From Cyclobacterium plantarum (lineage in GTDB: Bacteria > Bacteroidota > Bacteroidia > Cytophagales > Cyclobacteriaceae): a stretch of 64,000 nt of DNA. The DNA lies in NCBI RefSeq assembly GCF_011290685.1, contig NZ_JAANYN010000003.1:231341-295340 (forward strand), in the 5' to 3' direction. Shown here one piece after another: positions 32,978-42,479 of the stretch (positions are counted from its first letter, which is position 1; the number at the start of each line of letters is the position of its first letter). The notes under the pieces are model-generated. The model did no database searches. It was not told the origin of the DNA and saw nothing but the letters and a program-made list of their open reading frames with translations. The translations under genes were made by a program, and so were the position numbers.

Positions 32978-33703
32978 ATGCGTATTGATATCATTACCGT
33001 ATTGCCCGGACTTCTGGAAGGTCCCTTCTCCCACTCTATTTTGAAAAGAGCGGAGGATAAGGGCCTGGCTGAAGTGAGGCTTCATGACTTGCGAAAGTAT
33101 GGTATCGGTAAGCAGAGAAACGTAGACGATTATGCTTTTGGCGGTGGAGCAGGAATGGTGATGATGATCGAACCCATTATCAATTGCATGACCGACTTGA
33201 AAAGCCAACGGCAATACGATGAGGTCATTTACATGACACCGGACGGAGACTCTTTCAACCAGTCCATGGCCAATAAACTGTCTCTGAAAAAAAACCTGAT
33301 CATCCTTTGTGGTCACTATAAAGGAGTAGATGAGCGGGTAAGAGAGCATTTGATCACCAGAGAAATCAGTATTGGTGACTTTGTGCTTTCCGGAGGAGAG
33401 TTGGCTGCAGCGGTGGTGACAGACGCCATCATCCGTTTGCTTCCGGGCGTGTTGAACGATGAAACTTCTGCACTGACAGATTCCTTTCAGGATGGGCTCC
33501 TGGCTCCTCCTGTTTACACCAGACCGGCCGATTTTGATGGCTGGAAGGTACCTGAGGTTTTGCTGTCAGGGCATGCGGCAAATATTGAATCATGGAGATT
33601 TGAACAATCGGTTCGCCGGACCAGAGAAAGAAGGCCAGATTTAATTGCTGGAGGTATTTCGGCTGAAAAAGGCGATAATATAGAAGAACGAAACGATAAT
33701 TAA
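32978..33703 (+). CDS. trmD: tRNA (guanine-N1-)-methyltransferase
   Basis: TrmD methylates G37 of tRNAs with G at position 36, preventing frameshifting. The 241-residue SPOUT enzyme shows [11 protein letters not shown] and the trefoil-knot segment [11 protein letters not shown] followed by [13 protein letters not shown]. The ATG at 32978 (MRIDIIT) begins one base after the rimM stop. Confidence 0.97.
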   Translation: MRIDIITVLPGLLEGPFSHSILKRAEDKGLAEVRLHDLRKYGIGKQRNVDDYAFGGGAGMVMMIEPIINCMTDLKSQRQYDEVIYMTPDGDSFNQSMANKLSLKKNLIILCGHYKGVDERVREHLITREISIGDFVLSGGELAAAVVTDAIIRLLPGVLNDETSALTDSFQDGLLAPPVYTRPADFDGWKVPEVLLSGHAANIESWRFEQSVRRTRERRPDLIAGGISAEKGDNIEERNDN

Positions 33704-33760
33704 GACAATCAAGGATATCCCCCGGGTATCCATATCAGCGAGAAGCAAAATAGTAAAGCA

Positions 33761-34126
33761 ATGAGCGAACTACTTAAATTCGTAGAACAGGATTACAAAG
33801 ACGCAAGATCGAAATTCCCTGCTTTCAAAGCCGGCGATACCGTCAATGTTCACGTGAAAATTACTGAGGGTGCCAAAGAGCGTATTCAGCAGTTTCAGGG
33901 AACCGTAATCCAAAGGAAAAATGTCAATACCAATGGGGAGACATTTACGGTAAGAAAAATATCCAACGGGATTGGTGTGGAAAGAATAATTCCCATCATT
34001 TCTCCCAGTCTGGAGAAGATCGAAGTGCTCCGTGAGGGCAAGGTGAGGAGAGCAAGACTTTTCTACCTGAGAGGAAGACAAGGCAAATCTGCCAAGATCA
34101 AAGAAAAAATCAGGGTGAAGAAATAA
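33761..34126 (+). CDS. rplS: 50S ribosomal protein L19
   Basis: L19 sits at the 30S-50S interface. The 121 residues match the family ([53 protein letters not shown]). Last gene of the rpsP operon. Confidence 0.97.
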   Translation: MSELLKFVEQDYKDARSKFPAFKAGDTVNVHVKITEGAKERIQQFQGTVIQRKNVNTNGETFTVRKISNGIGVERIIPIISPSLEKIEVLREGKVRRARLFYLRGRQGKSAKIKEKIRVKK

Positions 34127-34152
34127 GCTTCAACTCACATTTACATTACATA

Positions 34153-34177
34153 AAAAAGGGCCACATGGCCCTTTTTT
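34153..34177 (+). terminator. Terminator of the rpsP operon
   Basis: AAAAAAGGGCCA / TGGCCCTTTTTT with a two-base centre forms a near-perfect stem ending in a T-run, 27 bases after rplS. Confidence 0.9.
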
Positions 34178-34318
34178 GTTTCCACCAATTTATTTCTTCA
34201 CGCCGAACGGAGAGCGTCTTCTTTGGTTTATAAGTTTCACTTTTAATTCTTTATTTTTTAAAAATCGACATTATTTACTTTTCATTTAGTTTTATACCAT
34301 TATATTATTTTATTTAAA

Positions 34319-34337
34319 CAGGATAGTGCAGGATAGT
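34319..34337 (+). repeat. Direct repeat upstream of the first susC-like gene
   Basis: CAGGATAGT occurs twice with a 10-base period (34319-34327, 34329-34337), one helical turn, 62 bases before the start codon. It could be a regulator site. The rest of the 273-base gap is AT-rich and I see no gene in it. Confidence 0.3.
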
Positions 34338-34399
34338 ATTTCAGGAGAATTTGGGTTTATTTAGAATCACGATTCAATTTTAACTAAACTCAAAAAACA

Positions 34400-37300
34400 A
34401 TGAAAAAATGTTACTATTCTGCCCTCAGGGGGTCTGGAATTGCAGTAATGGCTTTTCTGATGTTGATGACCTTTCAAGGCTATGCCCAACAGGCTGGGCA
34501 GATTACAGGAAAGGTCGTAGCAGCAGAAGATGCTGAGCCGCTGCCGGGGGTTTCCATCCTTGTAAAAGGGACTACCCGCGGTACGGTTACCAATATGGAT
34601 GGGGATTTTGCCATACAGGCATCCTCAGGGGAAACACTCACCATAAGTTTTATCGGCTTTGAAACCAAAGAAGTAGCTGTTACCGGTGGCCAAACCAACT
34701 ATGAAATCAGCATGGAAGCCGCTATAGGTGACCTGGGAGAGGTCGTGGTCGTAGGCTATGGCTCTCAAAGAAAAGCAGACATTACTTCTGCAGTTTCGGT
34801 AATCAATATGGAGAACATTGGGGATGTGCCCACTACCAATGTTTCTCGTTTGCTTCAAGGACAGGCCGCAGGTGTGCAGGTCAGACAACCAACCGGCAGA
34901 CCGGGTCAGGAAATGGAAGTTACCATCCGGGGTATAGGTTCCCTGGGCGCCGGTAGCCAGCCGCTTTATGTAGTGGATGGGTTTCCGATAGGAACTTCCC
35001 TGGGACAGAACCTGAATCCTGCCGACATCGAAAGTATGACCGTTCTGAAAGATGCAGCCTCTACAGCAATTTACGGAGCCAGGGGCTCCAACGGCGTAAT
35101 CCTGATCACCACCAAATCCGCTAAAGAAGGAACCGTTAACCTGGATTTTGTGGTCAACCACGGTATTCAGAATGTGCCGGACGGCAGAAGAACACGCATG
35201 ATGAACGGGCCAGAGTTTGCGCAGTTCAAGCACGATAGTTTTGTGGACAGAATTCGTTATTTCGAACAGCGGGAGCCCGCATTGGAAGAAATTCCTTTGG
35301 AATTCAGGTTTCCGGAGCAAACCACCATATCTACTGACTGGTTTGAGGAGATCATGAATCAAAACGCCCGCTTTCAAAATTACAATGCCACCTTATCTGC
35401 TGGTAAGGGAGATATCCGCTCCCTGGTTTCCGTAGGCTATATCAATCAGGAGGGTGCCGTAATTGAGACCGGCTTTGAGAGATTTAACGTCAGGGCAAAT
35501 ATCGATGGAAAGATCAATGACTTTATCAGCATGGGTTGGAACATTGCCGCCTCCCATTCCAGGGAGGATTATGCTTCCACTGAAGGAAGAGATGCCCTGA
35601 TAGGAAGGGCATTGTGGGCAGATCCCAGGAACCCCGTTTACAATGAGGACGGAAGTTTCAATGATTTTATCGGCGGTACGCATGGAGTATTCGGTACAGC
35701 CAATGTGGTACAGGAACTGCATGAAATGGAAAGGACCCTGAATGAAAACAACCTTTTGACCAATGGCTACCTGGAATTTTCGTTTCTTAAAGATTTCAAA
35801 TTCAGGACATCGGTCAATGCCATTCTTGAAAATACGGATCAGAAGGAATTCAGGCCATCGACCTTGGCCGGAACCGGTTTTAACCAGGCACCTCCCAGAG
35901 AGGCCACTTTGTACCAGAGAAGAAATGAAGTGCTGAATATCTCCGCAGACCAATTGCTTTCCTACAGTAAAATCTTGGGCAGCCATAGGGTGGACGGTTT
36001 GCTGGGATTTTCAGCTCAGGAAGAAACCTACAAATTCCTTCAGGGGAATGGAAACGAGTTTGCCAACGACCAGGTGCGGTACCTGAGTGCAGCTATCCGG
36101 CAGGTATCCAGTTCAGGTGAGGCAGATTGGAGCCTACTGGCTTATTTTGCCAGGGTGAATTATTCCTTTAATGACAAGTACCTCCTATCCGCATCTTACA
36201 GGAGAGAGGGCAGTTCCAGGTTTGGTGCCAATAACAAATGGGGGGACTTTCCCGCTTTTTCTGCAGGATGGAGAATTTCCGAAGAATCCTTTATGCCTCA
36301 GACCAACTGGATTACCGATCTGAAATTAAGGGCCAGTTTTGGGATAACAGGTAACAATGCCATTGGAAATTATTCCAGTTTATCCAATATGAGGCTTTCC
36401 AATTACGTTCTGGGCGGTACCATTGCCAATGGACAGGTGCTGTCCAATTTTGCCAATGCCAACCTGGGATGGGAACAATCCCAGCAAACGGATATAGGTC
36501 TGGATCTGGCCATGTTTGACAACCGCTTGATTTTTACCGCTGAGTATTACAACCGCTTGACAGACAACATGCTGTTATCGGTAGAAATGCCGGTGATCTC
36601 CGGCTTCACCCAGTCGCTGGATAATGTGGGTCAGGTGCAAAACAGGGGGTTGGAATTGGCCCTGGATTACAGGACCCGAATCAGCCAGCTAAACCTGCGG
36701 AGCAATCTGAACCTGACCATTAACAGGAATAAAGTCCTTGAAATCAGGGGCGAAAATGACGAGATCTGGTCTGGTGGTTTTTATAGTACTTACAATGTTT
36801 CCAAAGTGGGTCGTCCCCTGGCCATGCTGCATGGATTCCGCATGGAGGGTATTTTTAATACGGAGGATGAAATCGAAGCCTGGCCCACTCAGGATGGTGC
36901 CATCCCGGGAACCTACAAATATTTTGATGCCAATGGAGATGGAGAGATATCATATGACCAACAGGACATGATAGAGATCGGCAACCCACACCCTGCCTAC
37001 ATTCTGGGCTTTACCCTTGGCGGAGATTATAAGAGCTTTGACTTTAACTTCATGTTTACAGGTGCCTTCGACTATGATGTATTCCGTAACATTGAGGCTA
37101 CTACCATGAACATGGACGGGGTGTTTAACATCCTGCAGTCTGGAGTAAACCGCTGGAGATCAGCGGAAAATCCGGGAGATGGACGTGGTGCCACCACCAA
37201 TACCTGGAAATGGCAGCGTGAATCCAATTCCCGCTATGTTTATGATGCGACGCATGTGTGGCTGAGAAACATTACCCTGGGCTACACCGTCCCTAAAAAT

Positions 37301-37474
37301 CCGGTGATTCCCAATGCCAGGGTGTTTTTCAGTGCGGAAAACCCCTTCCTTTTCACCGATTTTCCAGGAACAAACCCGGAAATCAATCGTAGAGGGGGAA
37401 TCAATATAGGGGTAGATGATGAAGCCTATCCAATGCCCAGAACCTTTACCTTGGGTGCGACCATCAGATTCTAA
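34400..37474 (+). CDS. SusC/RagA family TonB-linked outer membrane protein (1)
   Basis: This 1024-residue TonB-dependent transporter has a signal peptide ending near YAQQ. A carboxypeptidase-regulatory-like beta domain follows (about 35-115, GKVVAAEDAEPLPGVSI, KGTTRGTVTNMDGDF), then the EVVVVGYGSQ TonB box region, the plug (LLQGQAAGVQV, YVVDGFPIG, SIYGARGSNGVILITTK-like) and the beta barrel. No STN domain, so no direct sigma/anti-sigma signalling. It imports an oligomer across the outer membrane with the SusD partner 19 bases downstream. Confidence 0.95.
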   Translation: MKKCYYSALRGSGIAVMAFLMLMTFQGYAQQAGQITGKVVAAEDAEPLPGVSILVKGTTRGTVTNMDGDFAIQASSGETLTISFIGFETKEVAVTGGQTNYEISMEAAIGDLGEVVVVGYGSQRKADITSAVSVINMENIGDVPTTNVSRLLQGQAAGVQVRQPTGRPGQEMEVTIRGIGSLGAGSQPLYVVDGFPIGTSLGQNLNPADIESMTVLKDAASTAIYGARGSNGVILITTKSAKEGTVNLDFVVNHGIQNVPDGRRTRMMNGPEFAQFKHDSFVDRIRYFEQREPALEEIPLEFRFPEQTTISTDWFEEIMNQNARFQNYNATLSAGKGDIRSLVSVGYINQEGAVIETGFERFNVRANIDGKINDFISMGWNIAASHSREDYASTEGRDALIGRALWADPRNPVYNEDGSFNDFIGGTHGVFGTANVVQELHEMERTLNENNLLTNGYLEFSFLKDFKFRTSVNAILENTDQKEFRPSTLAGTGFNQAPPREATLYQRRNEVLNISADQLLSYSKILGSHRVDGLLGFSAQEETYKFLQGNGNEFANDQVRYLSAAIRQVSSSGEADWSLLAYFARVNYSFNDKYLLSASYRREGSSRFGANNKWGDFPAFSAGWRISEESFMPQTNWITDLKLRASFGITGNNAIGNYSSLSNMRLSNYVLGGTIANGQVLSNFANANLGWEQSQQTDIGLDLAMFDNRLIFTAEYYNRLTDNMLLSVEMPVISGFTQSLDNVGQVQNRGLELALDYRTRISQLNLRSNLNLTINRNKVLEIRGENDEIWSGGFYSTYNVSKVGRPLAMLHGFRMEGIFNTEDEIEAWPTQDGAIPGTYKYFDANGDGEISYDQQDMIEIGNPHPAYILGFTLGGDYKSFDFNFMFTGAFDYDVFRNIEATTMNMDGVFNILQSGVNRWRSAENPGDGRGATTNTWKWQRESNSRYVYDATHVWLRNITLGYTVPKNPVIPNARVFFSAENPFLFTDFPGTNPEINRRGGINIGVDDEAYPMPRTFTLGATIRF

Positions 37475-37493
37475 ACATTAAACTACCGAAGAG

Positions 37494-38999
37494 ATGAAAA
37501 TAAACACGCAAATAAAATTGTTTTGTCTGGGATCATTGCTTGCATTTTCAGCATGCGATGAAGAGTTTCTGAACAAAACTGACCCCACCGTTTTGGTAGC
37601 TGATAATTTCTATCAAACCGAGACGCAGGTTATTCAGGCAGTCAATGGAGTATATGGACAATTGCGTCCGCTCCATTTAAACCAATGGCAATACACGGAA
37701 TTTATTTCCGACAATACTACCTTGCATTTTAACCCTGGAAACAGGGGACAGGGACCTGCCCTGGAAGCATTGGAGTTTTGGCAATACAATCCGGCCACTC
37801 CCAATATTACCAACCTGTACAACAGTACCTATGGGGTGATGGTAAATGTGAATACAGCTTTGCAGAAACTTCCCGAATCCAATGCCAGCGAGGCCATCAA
37901 GACCCGTTCGGAAGGAGAATTGAAATTTATCCGGGCCTATCTGTATTTCCACCTGGTACAGCACTTTGGAGATGTGATTGTCATCACCGAACCTGTGAGT
38001 TCACCTGCAGAAGCATTTGAATATGAAAGGCAACCCGTAGAGACCGTTTACCAGCAGATTCTTTCGGATTTGAATGATGCCGTCAATGCCTTGCCTGAAA
38101 GCTATGAGGATGAAGTGGGTCGGGTGACCAAAGGGGCGGCTTTGAGCCTTTTGGGAAAAGTACATTTGACCCGCAAAGAGTATGGTCCTGCTATACAGGC
38201 ACTGAATCAGGTTACCTCGCTGGGATATGATTTGTTGACGGATTATGCAGCTGTATTCGACCCGCAAAACAAAAATCACCAGGAATCCATTTGGGATATT
38301 CAATACCAGGGAGAAAATCAGTTTGGAGTTAATAGTAATTTTATTTATACATTCGCTCCAAGGGAGTCTTTTGGAGCAGTGATTGATTTTCCGGGTCAGG
38401 AAGGCGGAGGCTGGAATACCCCAAGCAATGACATCATTGCAGCTTATGAAGAAGGAGACTTGCGGAAAGAAGTATCCCTGAAAGAAGGATATACCAATCT
38501 GGATGGAGATTATGTTGGGGTTCCTTTTATCAATAAGTTTAACCATCCCCATTCTATCAGAGGGGTGACCAATGACAACTGGCCGGTTATCCGGTATGCA
38601 GATGTTTTGTTAATGCTGGCAGAAGCTATCAATGAGACGGATGGTCCCACAGGAACAGCCTTCGGTTACCTGAATGATGTCCGGGAAAGGGCAGGTCTGG
38701 ATCCATTGAGTGGATTGGGACAGGATGCCTTCCGCCAGGCTGTAATGCAGGAGAGAAGAATCGAACTGGCCTTTGAAAACCACCGTTGGTTTGATCTGAA
38801 AAGGACCATGGATACACAACAACTGGTAAGTTTTCTGAATGATTATGGATTAAGGGAACGTGCCGACCCCACTACTTCAAGAGAGGGTATTCCATTTTCC
38901 AATGGGGATTTTATCTTTGAGGCCCATGAAATTTTGTTTCCTATCCCTCAGGACCAAATAAGGATCAATTCGGATTTGGTGCAAAATCCGGGATATTAA
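37494..38999 (+). CDS. SusD/RagB family lipoprotein (1)
   Basis: This 501-residue surface lipoprotein (lipobox AFSAC, then DEEFLNK) is the substrate-capturing lid of the SusC channel. The N-terminal LNKTDPTVL segment, the TPR-like helices (GELKFIRAYLYFHLVQHFGDV) and the C-terminal RYADVLLMLAEAINE and QERRIELAFENHRWFDLKR segments are classic. It is co-transcribed with the SusC gene upstream. Confidence 0.95.
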   Translation: MKINTQIKLFCLGSLLAFSACDEEFLNKTDPTVLVADNFYQTETQVIQAVNGVYGQLRPLHLNQWQYTEFISDNTTLHFNPGNRGQGPALEALEFWQYNPATPNITNLYNSTYGVMVNVNTALQKLPESNASEAIKTRSEGELKFIRAYLYFHLVQHFGDVIVITEPVSSPAEAFEYERQPVETVYQQILSDLNDAVNALPESYEDEVGRVTKGAALSLLGKVHLTRKEYGPAIQALNQVTSLGYDLLTDYAAVFDPQNKNHQESIWDIQYQGENQFGVNSNFIYTFAPRESFGAVIDFPGQEGGGWNTPSNDIIAAYEEGDLRKEVSLKEGYTNLDGDYVGVPFINKFNHPHSIRGVTNDNWPVIRYADVLLMLAEAINETDGPTGTAFGYLNDVRERAGLDPLSGLGQDAFRQAVMQERRIELAFENHRWFDLKRTMDTQQLVSFLNDYGLRERADPTTSREGIPFSNGDFIFEAHEILFPIPQDQIRINSDLVQNPGY

Positions 39000-39017
39000 A
39001 AATAATAATATGATTAT

Positions 39018-39070
39018 TATCACCGGAAAGCAGGGTATATAGTCTTGTTTTCCGGTGATATTACTTTTTT
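39018..39070 (+). terminator. Terminator after the first SusCD pair
   Basis: TATCACCGGAAA (39018-39029) pairs with TTTCCGGTGATA (39049-39060), followed by TTACTTTTTT. It separates the two SusCD pairs into different transcription units. Confidence 0.8.
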
Positions 39071-39353
39071 CTTTTTTCAATTTTCAGTATTATATTTTAG
39101 AATGGGGAGCAATCGAACAGAAAGTTCTTTTGATTGGTGCAAAGACCATTTCTGTCAGAATTAAATTTCATTTTTTATTAAATCTTGTGCTAATAATACC
39201 AGTTTGATCATTTTTCCAAAATGACAATTGGCTTTTTCTATTCAGCACAGTACAGGATGGCTGTTATTAAAATATATGATTAATTTAGGGATATTTTCAC
39301 AGGTAAAGCTGTGAAGGTGGTTAAATAAATCCATGTAAATTAACCTAAATATT
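39071..39353. other. AT-rich leader of the second SusCD pair
   Basis: I see no gene or RNA here. It should hold the promoter of the second susC-like gene, but no exact TAnnTTTG box is found. A small hairpin, TTCACAG-GTAAAG-CTGTGAA, lies at 39296-39314. Confidence 0.4.
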
Positions 39354-42300
39354 ATGAAAAAAGATTGTTACCCAATTTTGGATAGCAGGCGCCTGATTGC
39401 ATTCATGGCGGCCATGCTATTGACTTTTGCTTCCTATGCGCAGAGCACCGTATCCGGTGTGGTGCGCTCTGAGGGAGACAATGAAACATTGCCGGGAGTT
39501 TCTGTACTGGTTAAAGGTACTACCCGGGGGACGGTTACAGACCTGGATGGAAGGTTTCAGGTAGAGGCATCATCCGGAGAAGTTCTTTCTGTGAGCTACA
39601 TTGGTTACACCACGCAAGAAGTACCGGTACAAGGTGGACAGACCGAGTATGAGATTGTGCTGGCTTCTTCCATGAGTGACTTGACGGAAGTAGTGGTTGT
39701 GGGTTATGGTAGCCAGTTAAAAAAGGAAATCACGGGATCGGTACAAACCATCCAGGGAGATGACCTGATGGACATACCAGCTACGCAAATGGCGCAGAAG
39801 CTGCAGGGACAGCTTGCCGGAGTGCAGATTAACCAGACCACGGGTAAGCCCGGTCAGGGCATGAACGTCCGGATCAGGGGTCAGTTATCTGTTTCTGCAG
39901 GAAGTGACCCACTATACGTAGTAGATGGATTTCCTATTACGGGAGATATTGCTACCCTGAATCCCGATGAAATTCAGGACATTACCATTTTGAAAGATGC
40001 GGCGTCTACCTCCTTGTATGGATCACGTGCAGCAAACGGTGTGGTTTTGATTACTACCAAAAGAGGAAAAGCGGGCCAATCTTCGGTATCCTTAAACGTA
40101 TACACCGGATTACAAAATGTCCCCCATTATAACCGGCTGGAAATGATGGATGCAGTGGAATTCGCCCAATTCAAGAAGGAGTATTTTGAAGATGCAGGTC
40201 GTCCGGTACCGGAAATGTTCCAGAATCCTTCCCAGTATGAAGGACAAACGCAGGATTGGTATGATGCATTATTGGAAACAGCGCCAATAACAAACTACAA
40301 CCTGACGATCAATTCCAATACCGATAAAATGCGAACTTCAGTGGTGGCAGGCTATTTTGATCAGGAAGGCGTGGTATTGAATACCGATTACGAGCGATTT
40401 TCATTGCGATTAAACACTGATTACACGGCATCAGATAAGCTGACCATGGGTTTTAACCTGGCTCCGACATATGTGCGAGACAACACACCCAGAACAGATG
40501 GATCCAGAGGTACCGGTATTTTGTTCAATGCACTTCATACCTGGCCTAATATGCCCATCTACGACGATGAGGGAGAATTGACTTATTTTAACCGTTTTCC
40601 AAGCGAGACGGGAAATATATTTGCTTATCCCAATTATGTAAGGTCAGCTCTGGAAATTACAAATGAGACCAAACAAACCAATTTGCTGTCCAATGCCTAT
40701 GTGTCATACCAGCCAATAGAAGGTCTCGAAATCAAATCCACCATTAACGCGGAAATCAGAAACAGCAAGTATTTGTATTTCAATCCCTCTACTGCTACTC
40801 CAGGTATGAATGTCGCCATCCCTACGGTGGCTTCCTCCGTTCGTGATAACCGGGAAATATTCAGTTGGTTGAATGAAAATACGGTAACGTATACCAAATC
40901 TATCAACGATCACAATTTCCAGTTGCTGGGAGGTTTTACCAATCAGAAATTCCGATTGGACCGTACACAGGTGGCTGCCAATACCTATGCGGATGACCGC
41001 CTGCCTACTGTACAGGGTGCGATCAATATCAATAGAGGAAGCACCATATCGGATGTGCAGGAATGGGCTTTGACTTCCTTTCTTAGCCGGTTGACCTACA
41101 ACTATCAGGGTAAATACCTGCTGACAGCAGCCATCAGGGCGGATGGTTCTTCCCGATTTGGATCTGAAAACCGTTGGGGTGTATTCCCTTCTGTTTCTGC
41201 CGGTTGGGTCATGTCAGATGAAGGTTTTTTGAATACCAGTGATAAGGTTTCCTTTGCCAAAATCAGGGGTAGTTTCGGGGTCACCGGAAACAACAACATC
41301 GGTAACTATACCCAATATGCTTTGGTTAACAACACCGTAAACCATGTTTTCAACAATTCGGTAGTACCCGGGGCTGCGGTCACTTCCCTGCAAAACCCCT
41401 TCCTGGGATGGGAAACCACCCAGCAGTTTGACATAGGGTTGGACTTGGGTCTGTTTGAAGATCGTATCCAGTTTGTTTACGATTTCTATACCAAAAATAC
41501 CACCAACCTGTTGTACAATGTGCAGATTCCACAGGAAGCCGGATTTGGTAGTTTCACAGATAATATAGGCGAGATTAAATTCTGGGGCCATGAATTTGCC
41601 ATTACTTCGCGAAATACCCAGGGAAAACTGGTTTGGACCACGAATGCCAATATCTCCTTTAACCGAAATCAGGTAATGGATCTTGCTGAAGGCATTGACC
41701 GGGTTTACGGTACCTTCCACATTACGCAGGTAGGACAGCCATTCGGTCAATTCTATGGATTGCGGAAACTAGGCAATTACATGAATGAGGAAGATTTGAA
41801 CAGTTCTCCTCAGGTACCTGGCCGGTCTACCGTTGGTTCTATTAAATTGGAAGACATCAACGGTGATGGTATCATTACCATAGGTGGCGATAACGATGAC
41901 CGAACCATTATTGGGAATCCTTTTCCTGATTTCACCTACGGCATCACCAATAATTTCCGATATGGAAAATGGGACCTGAACATCATCGGTTCGGGGTCAC
42001 ATGGTCATCAATTGTACATGAGGCATCTCTATAGTACAGCCAACCTGGACGGGGTTTTCAATATGGTACAAAAAGCAACCGAACGTTTCCGTTCACCAGA
42101 AGATCCGGGTGAGGGAATATTCGGAACCACCGTGGGTGGTGGAAATGTGACTGGTATCGAAAGAGACTGGGCCAACAGCAACTTTGTATGGGATGCTTCT
42201 TTCTTCACCATTAAGAACATTACACTAGGGTACAATATTGGAGCAATTTCGAACGTGGTTAAGTCTGCCAGACTCTATGCCTCGGTTCAGAACGTGTATA

Positions 42301-42449
42301 TTTTTACTCCTTATTGGGGAGGACCAAACCCTGAAGTTAGCCAGCAAGATAATGGAAATGGCGATGGAGGAAACCTGAGTCCTGGCATTGACCTAACTGG
42401 TTATCCTGTACCAAGGACCTTTACGGTAGGCGCTAACATAACCTTCTAA
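39354..42449 (+). CDS. SusC/RagA family TonB-linked outer membrane protein (2)
   Basis: This 1031-residue transporter has the same layout as the first: signal peptide ending near SYAQS, regulatory-like beta domain (LPGVSVLVKGTTRGTVTDLDG), EVVVVGYGSQ, plug (AQKLQGQLAGVQI, YVVDGFPI, LYGSRAANGVVLITTK) and barrel with a C-terminal VGANITF. It is clearly paralogous to the first pair but diverged along the barrel, so a different ligand or chain length is likely. The SusD partner lies 30 bases downstream. Confidence 0.95.
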   Translation: MKKDCYPILDSRRLIAFMAAMLLTFASYAQSTVSGVVRSEGDNETLPGVSVLVKGTTRGTVTDLDGRFQVEASSGEVLSVSYIGYTTQEVPVQGGQTEYEIVLASSMSDLTEVVVVGYGSQLKKEITGSVQTIQGDDLMDIPATQMAQKLQGQLAGVQINQTTGKPGQGMNVRIRGQLSVSAGSDPLYVVDGFPITGDIATLNPDEIQDITILKDAASTSLYGSRAANGVVLITTKRGKAGQSSVSLNVYTGLQNVPHYNRLEMMDAVEFAQFKKEYFEDAGRPVPEMFQNPSQYEGQTQDWYDALLETAPITNYNLTINSNTDKMRTSVVAGYFDQEGVVLNTDYERFSLRLNTDYTASDKLTMGFNLAPTYVRDNTPRTDGSRGTGILFNALHTWPNMPIYDDEGELTYFNRFPSETGNIFAYPNYVRSALEITNETKQTNLLSNAYVSYQPIEGLEIKSTINAEIRNSKYLYFNPSTATPGMNVAIPTVASSVRDNREIFSWLNENTVTYTKSINDHNFQLLGGFTNQKFRLDRTQVAANTYADDRLPTVQGAININRGSTISDVQEWALTSFLSRLTYNYQGKYLLTAAIRADGSSRFGSENRWGVFPSVSAGWVMSDEGFLNTSDKVSFAKIRGSFGVTGNNNIGNYTQYALVNNTVNHVFNNSVVPGAAVTSLQNPFLGWETTQQFDIGLDLGLFEDRIQFVYDFYTKNTTNLLYNVQIPQEAGFGSFTDNIGEIKFWGHEFAITSRNTQGKLVWTTNANISFNRNQVMDLAEGIDRVYGTFHITQVGQPFGQFYGLRKLGNYMNEEDLNSSPQVPGRSTVGSIKLEDINGDGIITIGGDNDDRTIIGNPFPDFTYGITNNFRYGKWDLNIIGSGSHGHQLYMRHLYSTANLDGVFNMVQKATERFRSPEDPGEGIFGTTVGGGNVTGIERDWANSNFVWDASFFTIKNITLGYNIGAISNVVKSARLYASVQNVYIFTPYWGGPNPEVSQQDNGNGDGGNLSPGIDLTGYPVPRTFTVGANITF

Positions 42450-42479
42450 AGAAGCTTCTCATCTAAAATTGATCAAAAA

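Noticed and set aside
34625-35377. 250-codon open frame antisense to the first susC-like gene
   Set aside because: It is a shadow of the conserved plug region; no family features.
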